From Rhyacophila brunnea (Eukaryota > Arthropoda > Insecta > Trichoptera > Rhyacophilidae): a DNA stretch of 64,000 bases. Within the stretch, counting starts at the first letter, position 1; every line of letters starts with the position of its first letter. The position numbers and the translations under genes were made by a program. The DNA is taken from contig JAGYXB010002070.1 in the NCBI GenBank assembly GCA_022495005.1, positions 434,001 through 498,000 on the forward strand, written 5' to 3'. The notes under the pieces were generated by a model. The model was given only the letters and a program-made list of their open reading frames with translations. It did not search any database and was not told the DNA's origin. Positions 23,715 through 35,594 of this stretch are shown here, piece by piece.

Positions 23715-24690
23715 ATTATTTTTATTTGTTTATTTATTTATTTAGAAAAGAGTATTACGGCATTACACCGATTGGGCAATGCGCCATAATACAAAATTAT
23801 AAAAATAGTTTAATTACAAACTAAGTACCAGCATAACAATAAAGTAGAAAAGACAGTATATGCTTATGTATCTACATCTAGAGTAAAATTACAAATACAA
23901 TAACCTTTTTAACACGTCCACAAACATGATTATAATTAATAAAAAACAAACTAACCCTAATGGTGCCATCAAATAAGACAAGTTAACCGCACGATACACA
24001 GCATCATGAAAAATCACATCTGTTCTTCGACGAGGTATCACGAAGACCGTAGTGTTACGAGTGATATTGATGGGAACATGACAATTAATATTTGGCAGTA
24101 TATACGGATTGTAAATGAACCCACGAAGAAGTAAAAAAAATGCTTTAAAAGAGCAATCATTCTTCGGGTGGACAGGGATTGCATTAATAGCATACCTATA
24201 ACAAAACTTTATTATCTCTGTCATAAGGAAAGAATCCGTATGTCTTTAAGTAGAGAAATCTAAGAAATCTATTGTGGACACGATCCAACTTAATTGTGTG
24301 AACGGACCTGTTAGGTCTCCAAATAATGCTGGCATGTCAAGAATACTCAACACAAATGATACGTATAATGTACGTAGCACTCAGACGTTTTTGAATGATT
24401 TTGTAACCCTGATAACAAAACCAAGCATTTTGCTAGATCTAGTACTGATGTTAAGAATAAGCTGATTGAAAGTAAACTTTTCATCATATAATACACCCAA
24501 ATCTTTTATCTCCGTTACCCTACTCAATATTATACCATACAATGTGTATGGAAACAATAAGGTGTGCCTTGAACGACTGTATGAAATAATAGGACATTTG
24601 GAGGTAGCAAATTCAAGTTTATTCAAAATAGACCATTGCGCGATAGCATCTAGATTAGACTCCATCATGGCACAGCACAATGGGGTTTCA
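23715..24690 (-). pseudogene. LINE 3' fragment, frameshifted
   Basis: On the minus strand the first frame reads NKLEFATSKCPIISYSR, RVTEIKDLGVLYDEKFTFNQ and MLGFVIRVTKSF, the region after the RT active site in Jockey/CR1-like elements, related in layout to the LINE at 8.3-9.6 kb. Later frames carry PYILPNINCHVPINITRNTT and IPRRRTDVIFHDAVYRAVNL, the usual C-terminal block. The 3' end is an AATAAATAAATAAAC-type tail near 23725-23750. Several stops and shifts make it dead. Confidence 0.75.
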
Positions 24691-24699
24691 ATAGTTCAA

Positions 24700-25055
24700 A
24701 AAAGGTTTGAAAAGTACAGGTGAAGTATAAATAAACAAGTTGATTATATTAGTAATTTTTGAAATATCAGTGTATGAAGTTATTGTGTTCAATATTAATA
24801 TTTAGTTATTATAACTAAGTTACAGAGATCGCATCGTGATAGACATAAAAAAGGAAGGAAAAGACAAATGTTGTTTAAATCAATACAAACAATCAAAACC
24901 TGGTCTACGGGAATGCGTCCCGGATAAACCCAATAATGGCGCGTCTAGTCTCTAGGGGATTCCGACAGATGGCGGTGGTTTGAGAACCAAAGCCGTGAAA
25001 TACAAAACGGAAGATAAAAAAAGAAAATAACAATATAGTACAACAGAGATAATAT
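24700..25055. other. spacer between LINE fragment and transposon
   Basis: I see no gene. The segment near 24900-25000 is richer in GC (tctacgggaatgcgtcccgg) but shows no ends or domains. Confidence 0.3.
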
Positions 25056-25060
25056 CGTCG

Positions 25061-25085
25061 GTCCCAATTAAAAAAGTCGGATCTG
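25061..25085 (+). repeat. left terminal inverted repeat
   Basis: It starts gtcccaattaaaaaagtcgg and is the exact reverse complement of 28214-28238 over 25 bases. Confidence 0.9.
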
Positions 25086-25690
25086 CAAAATGCTACTCTT
25101 CAGTACGAGCAATCAAAGATGTTTTTATCCATAAAATCGTTAATTAATGAAATATTGTTACCAAATTTGGCAAAAACACTTATTTTTAGATGGTTCAAAT
25201 ATATATATTACAATTTTTGAGAATTACTTATAAAAACTCGAGAAAAGTCACATGCGACATTTTTAACTGGAATAAATTAAGTAATTTTGTCAGAAGTGTC
25301 AGTTATGACAATTTTAATGGGACTATGTTAAAATTAATATGTCGAATGTGTCAGTTCCGACTATTTTAACTGGAATTTGATGAAAAATTTATGTCGGATC
25401 GGTCAAATAAAGCAATTCCAAGTACTTAATTTAAAGAATGTATGTATAAAATCGAAATCACAGATAGATATAAAAGTAGCTACTTACAAAAAAGAAAACA
25501 TAATCTTAAAATTTACATTGTAAACATAAAAAATATACCCTATAATCATAAAAACTGGACATTGTTGTAGCTTTATAAAATTCCTATATTTTTTTTTTTT
25601 TTTAACTTAATCCCCAAAAACTATAGTTAGTAATAGTAAACTTTGTTTTTTGTCACTATTACTATCAATGATATCCTCCGCTTGTATTTT

Positions 25691-27250
25691 TTAGAATCTT
25701 TCAATATGGGCGAGCTCCATGTAAAAGTTGTGATATTTTTCTGGAATAAGATTACTCTTACACATATCTTGCAAATCTTTATACTTAAAGTAACTGACAG
25801 GAAGTGAGCCATCATAAGCTTCCTACAGATCAAATTCTCTTGAAAATCTGAAAGTGTTTCGTGTTGCACATCTTAGCAAAACTATAGCTTTTACAGGTTC
25901 ACTTAAATCCTATTTATACTCAATCGTGTCGCATTGTTGTGCATTTACCTTTAGTTCTGTTACACGAGTCAATTACATAAAATTCACGAAGTATTTTTTG
26001 TCCAATTTTTGTTTGCGAGTAATGATTTAAAATCCTATAGGTACATCATTGTAAAGACTTTCTTTACTATGTATGGTTCACCTTCAGCTTTTGCCCAACG
26101 GATTAAGCACTACCTACCACTTCTCAGGAACATACAAACATTTTGCGATCACTAGCTCTTTCAATGAATGAGTGGACGCTGTCATTCTCATTCTGAGTGT
26201 GGTCCTTTCCATAAATCTATGAGTAATGGTGACATTGAACTCCTTGGCTGCAAGCATATAATGGGTAAATACGATGCGGTTTCTATTCTGACCACCACAA
26301 TTGTCGGACCAAAATCTAAATTCTTTTACACCGATAAATAATGCGGTTCTTTTATAAAATTGTACAGACAACTTACTAGAAACCTCATTTGCTCCGCGTT
26401 TTGCAATTCCTTCGTGCCACATATAAAAAGTTCCGATTTTCATTGCCATATTATACACAGTAATATTCAAAGTTGGTAATTTTCGTTTGTAATAAAAAAT
26501 ACATCATACTTCCCCATGAAGAGTCGTTAGTACATTTTGAAAGTCAAATATAACAATTACAATACCTTTACTCTGTAAAGCTTCGTTTTTATCTTTATTT
26601 TTAAGTGTGCGATGTGCCTTCCTAATGGCTAAATGTTTTCCCTGCCTTTTTTTGTCTTCGTCTTTTGGACCGGTATTGCCCGAAAATGCATGACAAAAAC
26701 AATCATTTTTGGCCGGTGAAATGCTATATTGAACTTTTCATTTACAATATCTCTGTATTACCCTTTGGTAAGTGACTTGTCAGAATATTTATTCAGATCA
26801 CACCACTCGCGATATAAATTGAACATTCAAGAGTCACTTAGTTTACAGTTTTTTAGAATCTTTTCGAATATAGTGCGATTCTACCATAGGAAAACAGTTT
26901 ACATGATCGCATATGCTTTTCACTATCTCGTTATCTACGACGGTTTTTTATGGTCGTATTTATCACGTTGATCAGGCTCAATATTATTATCTCCATCATA
27001 TTACTTCATAGCAGTGCTTATAATAGTACGTTTTTTAGATGAAATAGTATTCAGAAACATAGTCTTACAAAATATTTCTTTTTCTTATCCTCAATAGGCA
27101 GATAATAAACAAAAGTATTTCGACGATCATGCTTGATGACTTCAGTTGTTTGACGATGCTTCAGAATTTTCTCGGTATATTTTATGTCAAGAGACCAAAA
27201 TATGTGAAAAATGTGTAAGCGTTGCTCTTCATAAAAAAAAATCATAGCAA
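25691..27250 (-). pseudogene. decayed DDE-type transposase-like gene of the 3.2-kb transposon
   Basis: Reading in three frames on the minus strand gives a coherent order. Near 27200 is an N-terminal piece with WSLDIKYTEKILKHRQTTEV; then CFLNT near 27050, matching a family block CKxFFLNTL; then EKFNIAFHRPK near 26735. Next comes a probable first Asp in IVIVIFDFQNVLTT (about 26545), then MWHEGIAKRGANEVSS. A second Asp lies in WSDNCGGQNRNR (about 26300) and a Glu in HTQNENDSVHSFIE (about 26185). The C-terminus (KDLQDMCKSNLIPEKYHNFY) ends with a stop at 25691. I know this pattern as a multi-copy insect repeat family, but cannot name it. D-N and E spacing suggests an RNase H-like DDE fold. Multiple stops and frameshifts inactivate it. 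Confidence 0.65.
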
Positions 27251-27580
27251 TTCAGTCGGCATTTTGGCATGGATTCTTCAAACATTTTTCACTAGCTGAA
27301 AAATAAAAAAAGATATTCTTAACGATATACTTAACAAAATAATGAAGAATAATGTGTAAATAAGGCATTTTATAGATATTGCCCGTAACCCTCAAAAGTT
27401 AGTTTAAACATTTTAATAAAAAAATAATTTAATCTAGGAACATTGTCGGTACTACAATAATTTTAAAACACCAGTCCCATAACCTACCACTTAACACAAA
27501 ACAGAATTGTTGATGTTCAGTGAAAATAGTCGGTTGTACCACTTATGATATTAGGCATAAAGTTTTGTCTAATTAAAAAC

Positions 27581-27601
27581 GTCGGATGTCCCACATCCGA
27601 C
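27581..27601. repeat. GTCGGATGT palindrome in transposon right end
   Basis: A perfect 9-bp inverted repeat around three bases: gtcggatgt-ccc-acatccgac. It repeats the inner TIR text GTCGGAT in both orientations, so it is a candidate transposase-binding dimer site. Confidence 0.7.
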
Positions 27602-28213
27602 AGAGATCTTAATAAAATGTAGGTTAAAATAGTCATATCTTCCACAACCGACATTATTACTTGGAAACACCTAGTTGTGAACCATTTTTAGTAAATGTAA
27701 AAATATGACAATTATAAAATATCCACTTATTTAATTTTATAAGAATGCCAGTTAAAAATAATATTTTAGTAATATTTTACTTAACCTACTTTCCTGTCAG
27801 AATGACCGTTGAGATTTAAATTTTTAGTGTTCATTTCTTTCTTTTTCTCCGGGAATTTTTCACTAAACTTTGAGTCTAAAGCATTCTTTAATATCCTTTG
27901 TGACCCATTGCTTGCGATGATGAATAAAAATACGGATTATAGAAACTTTTCAAAACTTTTATAAAAAATATCCGTCAGTCCGGTGAACATTAGCAGCAAC
28001 TGTCAGATCCGACGCATCTTGCTCACCCGCGCCCAGCCAACAGTGTCGGTTGGTAAGAACCGACATTGTTATTCGGACACTGTTGTTAGATCCGTCATTT
28101 TTAACTTGAGTATCTCGGAATTTTTAAAACAAACAAAAAAAACTGTGATTGGGGTATAAATGTTTAAAGTGTTTAAATAACTTTTACGTAATAATCCGAA
28201 AATGACAAAAATT

Positions 28214-28238
28214 CAGATCCGACTTTTTTAATTGGGAC
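28214..28238 (-). repeat. right terminal inverted repeat
   Basis: Exact reverse complement of the left terminal repeat over 25 bases, followed by CGTCG. Confidence 0.9.
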
Positions 28239-28243
28239 CGTCG

Positions 28244-30150
28244 ATATGATATAAATTATCGGGATAATATTACTAGACTTAATTCTAGGTAACACCAATA
28301 AGGAATCTTGTTCTTAAACACACAAATTAATATTAGTTAATTAATTGAGTTAGCATTTACTTGGTAGAATTCCATTTTACAAGAAATGAAAATATAATTA
28401 ATATTAAGATTTTTTTAGACAGGTTTTTATAAGGTTTGTCGATAGCTCTTTCGGTTGTAACACCATTTAAAGACTAATCAGATAGGCCGTTTGCCTTTGC
28501 TTAAATACTATACGTGTATAGATAGAGACAGAATACATTTTCTTATTCGTTCCAGCAATATTATGAATTTGTACACTTATTATTAATTGTAATATTATTA
28601 ATACTTTGAAACCCCTAAGTGGGTTTTTTAATGGATATCAAAATTTACAAAATTTATCAAATTTATAGTGTTTGAGTACTTTGGTTATTTATTGACATTA
28701 ATAATCAATTAAAATATTATTAGTATAATTCTCGTAATCGTGTGTTTAAATTATATTTAATAGAGGCGACGAATGCATTACCAAATTTTCATTTGAGGGG
28801 ATTTCATCATGGGAAAACTATGGCGCCGTTTATGCATACTTCACAATTATATTAATATACAATACCGCCAAGCCGTCTGCAAGAACTAGCGAGACAGACT
28901 GGCGAGAGCCAGCTGGCTCAGCTAGTAATAATTAATATGCATCCTATCAATTCTATTATACAGTGCAAAAATATTATGAAACATTTGACTGGACATTTTG
29001 TCTGGTCGGGTGTGAGTTATATTAATTAGTGTGTTATATTGAATTTTATCAATACACGGTACATATTTTATTATTTCGCTTCGACTCTTGGAAAAACGTA
29101 AAATAGCTCTTCGGTTCGGGAATAATTATTAAAATCAATAAGCAGATACTAGGTATATTAATATTATTTACATTGTTTTTATCCGACCATGTACGATCCT
29201 AATAAGATCATAATATTATTGTCTTCGGTCTTGACGTTTTGTATTAACAGATTTTTGGTTTACGAGAAAATGGATATCGACCATTTTGCTCAAAAACATC
29301 ACCTCCTCTTAGAACTTGTAAATCGAGCCTACCACCACTCTGAATCATTCTAAACCAAAGAAAAATGAACTAGATTTAACAAAAGTGATTTGTAGTGATA
29401 CGATTTTCACATTTAATATTCATTCGTGGATCGGAAATTGTCCCGTAAAGAAAATATTATAAGAAGATACCTACTGCTTATTTAGACGTAAGTATACGCC
29501 CTGTAGAAAAGGGATGACAGATGTATGCACCCTTCAATTTATCTGTTTATATAATCGAACCAACAGCGTACTTTGGACGTGACCTGGAATTTATATTAAT
29601 TCTCATTCTATTTTCAGCGCGTCTGGTTTCAAATAATATCGCCTTCAAAATATTCAGATTCGAGGTCACGAAGTTATTCGGCTATGTTGAATAATTATTC
29701 ATCTATTTTGTTTATTTACTTCGAGTATGATTGACAATTGTTATTTCTCACAGGTGACAAATTACCTGTGCTAATGTCTTAAGATATTCTTCTAATTGCT
29801 TACGTAATATTCATTAGAACTAGGTACTAACTCATTATGGTCGAATTCTGTATTTTAAAAGTGTGCGCGTATCGATATTGGTTCATGTATACAATATATA
29901 TATTTTTATAATAGTAGGTAGCTTAACATTACCTAAATCTAATTTTATAGGTACCTATATGTTTCTTTTCTTTATTTTTATACAGTACAGGAATTTATAA
30001 GTAATATTAATTCTATATTTCTACATTACTAACACTTGTATAAAGCTCAAGTGCGTACGTACTCATAGAGTTCCACAGAGTATTTATTTGCATTTTCTAT
30101 TTTCTTATTTTAATAGCCATTACTCTAGCAATTTGCTGATTGAACAGCAA
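28244..30150. other. non-coding region with truncated SINE tail
   Basis: No gene is recognised. At about 29183-29300 (tccgaccatgtacgatcc ... gaccattttgctcaa) the sequence matches the 3' half of the SINE at 35.02-35.26 kb in the same orientation, without its tRNA-like head. A short palindromic run lies at 28886-28926. Confidence 0.4.
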
Positions 30151-30414
30151 ACAATCATAAGATACTGTAAGTCTCAAAGACTACGATGGGCGGGACATGT
30201 GGAGAGAATGCCTGAAGTTAGAGCACCAAGGATCATGATGAAGTGGCTACCCCAACGATAGAGACCCAGAGGCCGTCCAAGAAGGAGATGGGCTGATGCC
30301 GTAGAAGTGGACTGGCTTCATATAGGAAGACCCGGTAACTGGATAAGTGTGGCGAGAGACCGGATTGAGAGGAGAGCGGTTGTGGAGGAGGCCAAATCCC
30401 ACCCCGGGATGTAG
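30151..30414 (+). pseudogene. LINE reverse-transcriptase C-terminal fragment
   Basis: One frame reads QRLRWAGHVERMPEVRAPRI, an in-frame TAG near 30259, then RPRGRPRRRWADAVEVDW and RPGNWISVARDRIERRAVVE, with a stop after KSHPGM. LRWxGHVxRM and GRPRxRW are hallmarks of the protein end of several insect non-LTR retrotransposons. It is a different family from the 1.8-kb fragment. Only this terminal piece is present. Confidence 0.75.
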
Positions 30415-30419
30415 CGCCG

Positions 30420-32261
30420 TGGAAGAAGAAGACTAGCAATTTACATTACAAAATGACATCGGCAAAAATCACTTTTTTGTGTATATCAAGGTTTGTAATC
30501 ACAGCGCTACGATATTTACATAACAACTTTCGATTACTGAAGCGACATTTTTACTTAATTTTTTTTTTTTATATTTATTAATATGGTTAACATTAACATA
30601 TTTATTCTCAACTACTAAGTGATTATTCTTACGTACTGCTTCTATACGGTCATTTGACATGTCATCTTCTTCTTTTGTTTTTGACTTGTCAGCGAGAACC
30701 ATGGGACTTATGTACATTTCATTTCTACTTTGTCGCGAGGTTGTCATACCAGTATCTAGTGGCAGAATTGACTACAAGGTATATACAAGATTTGTATAGT
30801 TATGTTGTCAAACTATACCCTTTTTCAAACACCAACTGAAGGTTGGCGTTTTTGTCTGTGTCAACTACTATAATAGTCTGAAGACGCCACCTGATGTTAA
30901 GATGACGTCAGAATTCAGTAGGTATATTTTTATTTTATTTTAAAACATATTCACGGTCATTACGTGAATCATCAGAAATAGCTGAGGATTCAATTTCAAT
31001 GGCACTGTACACACGTATGTACTATAATATTGTGGTACCAATTTATTAGGATTACGGATGTGTAAAATTAAAGGTCGAATTAATTAATGTTTAATTATTT
31101 ATTAAAACTTTATATTTAAAATAATTTTTATACATAATTTTATTCGGTAAACTTATTCACAAATATTGTATTTACAATTAATTCGAAAGTATTTATTTTA
31201 TTACACACGTCACACAAATTCATGAGGTGAGAGTCAATGTCCTCCTAAGATTGAGGACTATTAGTTTGAGTAATTGGGTCCTCGTAGAGGTACTGAAAAC
31301 CGGCTTCTATGCACGGCTGATAATGAATGACGTCTTCGTAAGATGATGCAATTGTTCACATCGAACGAATAACGAATAAAAATTTTAAACTTAGTAACCT
31401 GTACGCTGTCCTGGATGGGGGGGGGGGGTACGGAGGGAAAAATGACAACATTTCTGGCGAATCACACTCTAGTTATATGTCGAAATCTACGTTCGATTAT
31501 ATATACTAATCGCCCATTGATCGGAAATGTTTTCATATTTAGCCAATCGTTTGCTAACCAAATGTCTTCATTTCTAATCAATTGTACATTGTTCAAAAAT
31601 AGATCTTTTATTTTCTTACGAAAGAACCAGAGTTCATTTCATATTATAATCCTTCACCTACTCATGAATTCTTGTGCGTATATTTATTTGCAAAAATAAT
31701 ATGTAATGTAGATAATCTTATAATTCTCTTTCTAATACATTATATATGTGTCCTTCTTTCATTGAAGCCTTAATATAAACCAAACATCACATTATTTAAG
31801 GACATCGTTCAACTAGTTAAAATATTTATGAGAAAAAAAAGCAATAAAAAAAATATTCGTAATTATTTATAATATTAGCAAATATTTATTTCTATGCATT
31901 ACATTCGCTTGATTATATTCAAAAGTTTGTTTATTTGAATTAGTTATGAATTTACAACATTTGGATTATAATGATAACACACAAATTGTGTACATAGAAG
32001 TACTTATTTAACCTTATAATCTAGAGTAGACCCTTGGTATGTTTACAATAACATGACTCTAACAATTGTACGTCATATTATTATATTACTAGGTATATAA
32101 GTATTAAACATATATAGTAATCCGCAGTTTAAAATAAGTTATATTAAAAAAAATCAATAAGGAATTTATTTAATATTAGCTATATATTATATTGTATGAC
32201 TACTTTTAATACTAACTAATATATACTTATAATATTACTAACTTTAATACTTACTTTTATT
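30420..32261. other. AT-rich region downstream of ZF-D
   Basis: No gene is recognised. A short poly-G run lies near 31418-31428. The rest is AT-rich and lies beyond the 3' end of the ZF-D finger relics. Confidence 0.35.
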
Positions 32262-32551
32262 TTTTACTTGATTGATTCTATACAAGAATATTCACATTGG
32301 TCACATCTAAATAGCTTTTCACTGGAAGGGGTAATTTTTGCCAATATCGTACTGGATTTAATACAAGACTAAGCACATTGATCACATTTATATTGCTTTT
32401 TACCAGAATGAGTTGATCTGTGTAATTTCAACGAATAATTTGATTTACTGGAGTAATTTCATTAGTCACATTTAAATGGCTGTTCACCAGATTGAGATAA
32501 TTTGTGTACTTTCATGGTGGTAGATCGAATACATGCGTATTCACAGTGGGC
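32262..32551 (-). pseudogene. decayed fingers downstream of ZF-D
   Basis: Past the stop of the open array the text continues as CAHCEYACIRSTTMKVHKL, then CD followed by two stops, then CDQC with further stops, and finally CDQCEYSCIESIK with a stop near 32265. About four finger units are recognisable. The array end has decayed as in ZF-B. Confidence 0.7.
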
Positions 32552-33640
32552 ACATTAAAATGGCTTTTCACCAGAATGAGTCATTTTGTGTAATTTCATA
32601 TTACTAGATTGTATACAAGAGTAATTACATTCGTCACATTTAAATGGCTTTTCACCAGAATGAGTCATTTTGTGTCTTTTCATATCACCAATTCTTATAC
32701 ACGTGTAATTACATTGGTCACATTTAAATGGCTTTTCTCCAGAATGAGTCATTTTGTGTATTTTCATATCACCAGATCTTATACAGGAGTAATTACATCG
32801 ATCACATTTAAATGGCTTTTCACCAGAATGAGTCATTTTGTGTATTTTCATACTTGTAAATGTAATACACGAGTATTCACATTGTTCACATTTAAATGGT
32901 TTTTCACCAGAATGAGTCATTTTGTGTATTTTCATTGTACCAGATTGAATACAAGAGTATTCACAGTAGACACATTTAAATGGTTTATCACCAGAATGAG
33001 TCATTTTGTGTATTTTCATACTACCAAACCTTATAGATGAGTAATTGCATTGGTCACATTTAAATGGCTTTTCACTAGAATGAGTCATATTGTGTAACTT
33101 CATGGCGCCAGATTTTATACACGAATAATTACACAGGTCACATTTAATTGGCTTTTCACTTGAATGAGTCATTTTATGGTACTTCATATTATTAGATCTT
33201 ATACTTGAGTAATTACATTGGTCACATTTGAATGGCGTTTTACCAGATTGAGTGATTTTGTTTTGATTTTTCAATTCGAATCGCATGCTTACATAATTAA
33301 CAGTCTCCGCTATTGATTTTTTATGACACGTTTTGTGAAGCTTCAATTGAGATAGCGAAGCAAAAAAATCATAACAAAAACTGCACACAAAATTTTCCTT
33401 ATTAAATGATTTTTTCTCCAACTTTACAACAGCTACTAATAATTCGGGATCTGTGATGGTAGAGTGTATATGCTTACGTTTAGCAGTGTGACTGACTATA
33501 TTAGTAATCGTTGCATTTATGCTCAATTCTTTTTTAATGTTTAGATAGTCAATCTGTATTTCGTCGTATGGCTCTTGTAATTCTCTCTCTGACAATCCGA
33601 GACTACCGGAATAGGTCACGGCAGTGGTTGCAGAAATCAA
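32552..33640 (-). CDS. ZF-D: exon 4 with eight open C2H2 fingers
   Basis: After a ttttag acceptor the exon encodes 361 residues without interruption. It runs LISATTAVTYSGSLGLSERE, a linker with NIKKELSINA, the atypical finger CSFC...LHKTCHKK at residues 90-112, and eight C2H2 fingers from residue 138 or so. These are spaced 28 residues apart, each C-x2-C-x12-H-x3-H with HSGEKPF linkers. Predicted helix residues differ from finger to finger (IRSNNMKYH, IKSGAMKLH, IQSGTMKIH, IRSGDMKIH, IQSSNMKLH), so it should read a specific DNA site of up to 24 bp. TAA replaces the Lys codon after the eighth linker. This is the best-preserved array here, predicted to be a nuclear DNA-binding regulator. Confidence 0.85.
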
Positions 33641-35019
33641 CTAAAAGAAGATGAAATATCGCATTAACATGTAAGCAAATTACTTAGCGGTATGAGAGAA
33701 TAATATATAAAAAATCAAACATCCTAATAATACACATAGGAATCTTGACAAGCATGGTGAATAAAATTTGGAGGAAAATGGGTACTTATGTTGATCAGTA
33801 TTTTTATTTCAAGTCAATTCGCATGGGATCTAAATATATTATTAAGACTTAAACTATAACTATAATAATAGGGAATCTGACTAGATAATATATTCATTTC
33901 AGCTTGTGAGGATTTATAAAAAAAACATTAGTCGTCCATATATGTTTATCAGAGCATCCTATCCCTAGCTAAATATATTCGCTGTTGACCTACATATTAT
34001 TTAAGCAGCAGACTAGTAGGTACTTTTCTTAAGTTTACGTCACACTATCTTGTTTAAATTTATAGAATATTTTGTAAGTAATTGAATTACAGGTAAACAT
34101 CGTAGAAAAGAGAAACCGGGATTAGAATTCTTATGTTTGCTTAGAGGTTTTGTATCAGCTAAATACTTTTCGTTTAAATCAACTTCTTGAAATTTAGTAT
34201 ACGATTTAGTACGCATTCCTTTACCGGCACCTTTTCAACCTGATACTTGACTTCGTAATGATTAGTTGTTTGAAGTGTGTGATAATTCCACTTTCAGTTA
34301 AAAGCATCTCAATTGAAAATCAGTAAAATTTAATAGTCTTATGTACCTCGTTAGATATACACTGCATTACCTGCCTATTAAATAATAATTAATAATATCA
34401 CTTAACAGCCCACATGTTCAGCGTAGGTCAAAATGGAGCTTTTACGTTATTTTCAGAGCATAACCCTGGACATTCCTTAAGCGAGGAGATAATCTATTTA
34501 TAAAATTTTGAAGCCTCATTATCCTTTATATTTATTTTAAACATTTGATGACTATATTAAATATTTAGATATTTTAGATTAAGTATTTTTATTACATAAA
34601 AAAGTATTCCTTTAAACCTCTCGCTCTAATGTTTTAGAATATAGTCATATTTCAGTAAGTCCATGTGAAGTGGTGTTAAGATTTTTTATATTTAAAATTT
34701 TTTAAACGCATTTACAAACCCATTAGTAAAATTAATGTTTACATTATATACTTCGTGAAATATTTTCGATAAAAAAATATATTTCATATTCTTTGTGATC
34801 CCAAATTTGATAAGAATTAGGCATTTTATTACACAAAAATTGGCACGATTAACACATTTGAAGATAATTCTAAAGATACTAATTATAAGCTATGTCTTTG
34901 ACCATTCAAATGTGATAAACATCCTACGAATATTGTTTGCTTTATAATATATATATATATACATTATAAAGCAAAAATTTATAAGTTATGCTTTATTATA
35001 TATATATTATATTATGTAT
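33641..35019 (-). other. ZF-D intron, with degenerate extra exon near 34.1-34.2 kb
   Basis: At about 34112-34225 the minus strand reads TKSYTKFQEVDLNEKYLADT then KPLSKHKN. This matches the extra exon TKSDTISQEVDFNVEYVSDT of ZF-C at 54142-54234, at a similar distance from exon 4. Its acceptor is not in frame, so it is probably a relic. The remainder of the interval is AT-rich with AT microsatellite at 34957-35020. Confidence 0.45.
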
Positions 35020-35265
35020 ATCCGACCATATCCGATCCTAATAGGATCATATGGGCCTCCACAGAGTAGAGGTTTGTATAAACAGATTTTGTTTTTTACG
35101 AGAAATGAATGTCAGCCACTTGCTCAACCTATTAGGTCCATCCCTGACTCACACACACATTGAAAAACAATATGTGAACTTGCCAGACCCAGGATTCGAA
35201 CCTGAGACCCACGGCGTGATAGTCCTACGTTTAATCCGCGCGGCCACCGTGGGTGTATTAGGTGT
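35020..35265 (-). mobile_element. tRNA-derived SINE
   Basis: Read on the minus strand, the element starts with a tRNA-like head: ggtggccgcgcggattaaac as A-box region, and ggttcgaatcctgggtctgg with a perfect B box (GGTTCGAATCC, at 35192-35202). It continues with a body found again at 29.2 kb and ends in gatcctattaggatcgg. Length is about 245 bp. Internal RNA polymerase III promoters of this kind drive SINE transcription; movement depends on a LINE in trans. Confidence 0.75.
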
Positions 35266-35590
35266 ATTGGGGGGGGGGGGATAATATATAGCTTTGCTAT
35301 ATAATAATTATTGACCTAAGAATAAGGTAGTATTTTTTGAAATACGCCATTTCTATTGGCATTTCCCAGTGGCCAAGCTACAACATAAGGCCGTAGCCAT
35401 AAATTGACAAACGATAATTGAAGTAGGGAATAAGATCATGTTAACGCGCGTGTTTGAACATGTACCTAACCGAAAAAAAATATTTTTTTTAAAACGGTAC
35501 ACTGGTAATTTACCCAGTAGATACCTATTGTTAAAGCAGGTGCCTACTCTTGATTGCAGAAAAAACAAAAAAAAATTAAAAGTATTAAGT

Positions 35591-35594
35591 AGGT
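35591..35594 (+). repeat. AGGT target-site duplication, left
   Basis: AGGT directly precedes TGTCAT and recurs at 36586-36589. The duplicated locus at 41.2 kb has a single AGGT in the same context (aagtaggtacctatgc). Confidence 0.85.

Larger units (their letters stand above)
25061..28238. mobile_element. 3178-bp DNA transposon, unassigned family, complete ends
   Basis: The ends are a perfect 25-bp inverted repeat (25061-25085 and 28214-28238) beginning gtcccaattaaaaaagtcgg. Both ends are flanked by CGTCG (25056-25060 and 28239-28243), a 5-bp target duplication. Within 350 bp of the left end and 700 bp of the right end the motif GTCGG or its complement recurs about ten times, including small palindromes at 27581-27601 and 28045-28064. 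These look like transposase binding sites. The interior holds one decayed minus-strand gene. A CGTCG-like 5-bp site is reported for Transib, but these ends do not start CACWRTG, so I leave the superfamily open. Confidence 0.85.

Noticed and set aside
25061..28238. Assignment of the 3.2-kb element to Transib
   Set aside because: The 5-bp CGTCG duplication fits, but the ends start GTCCC instead of CACWRTG and the protein motifs do not look like Transib/RAG1.
32609..33040. Plus-strand 143-codon frame opposite the ZF-D array
   Set aside because: It is the regular antisense shadow of repeated finger codons, with a 28-residue period; similar shadows occur opposite every array.
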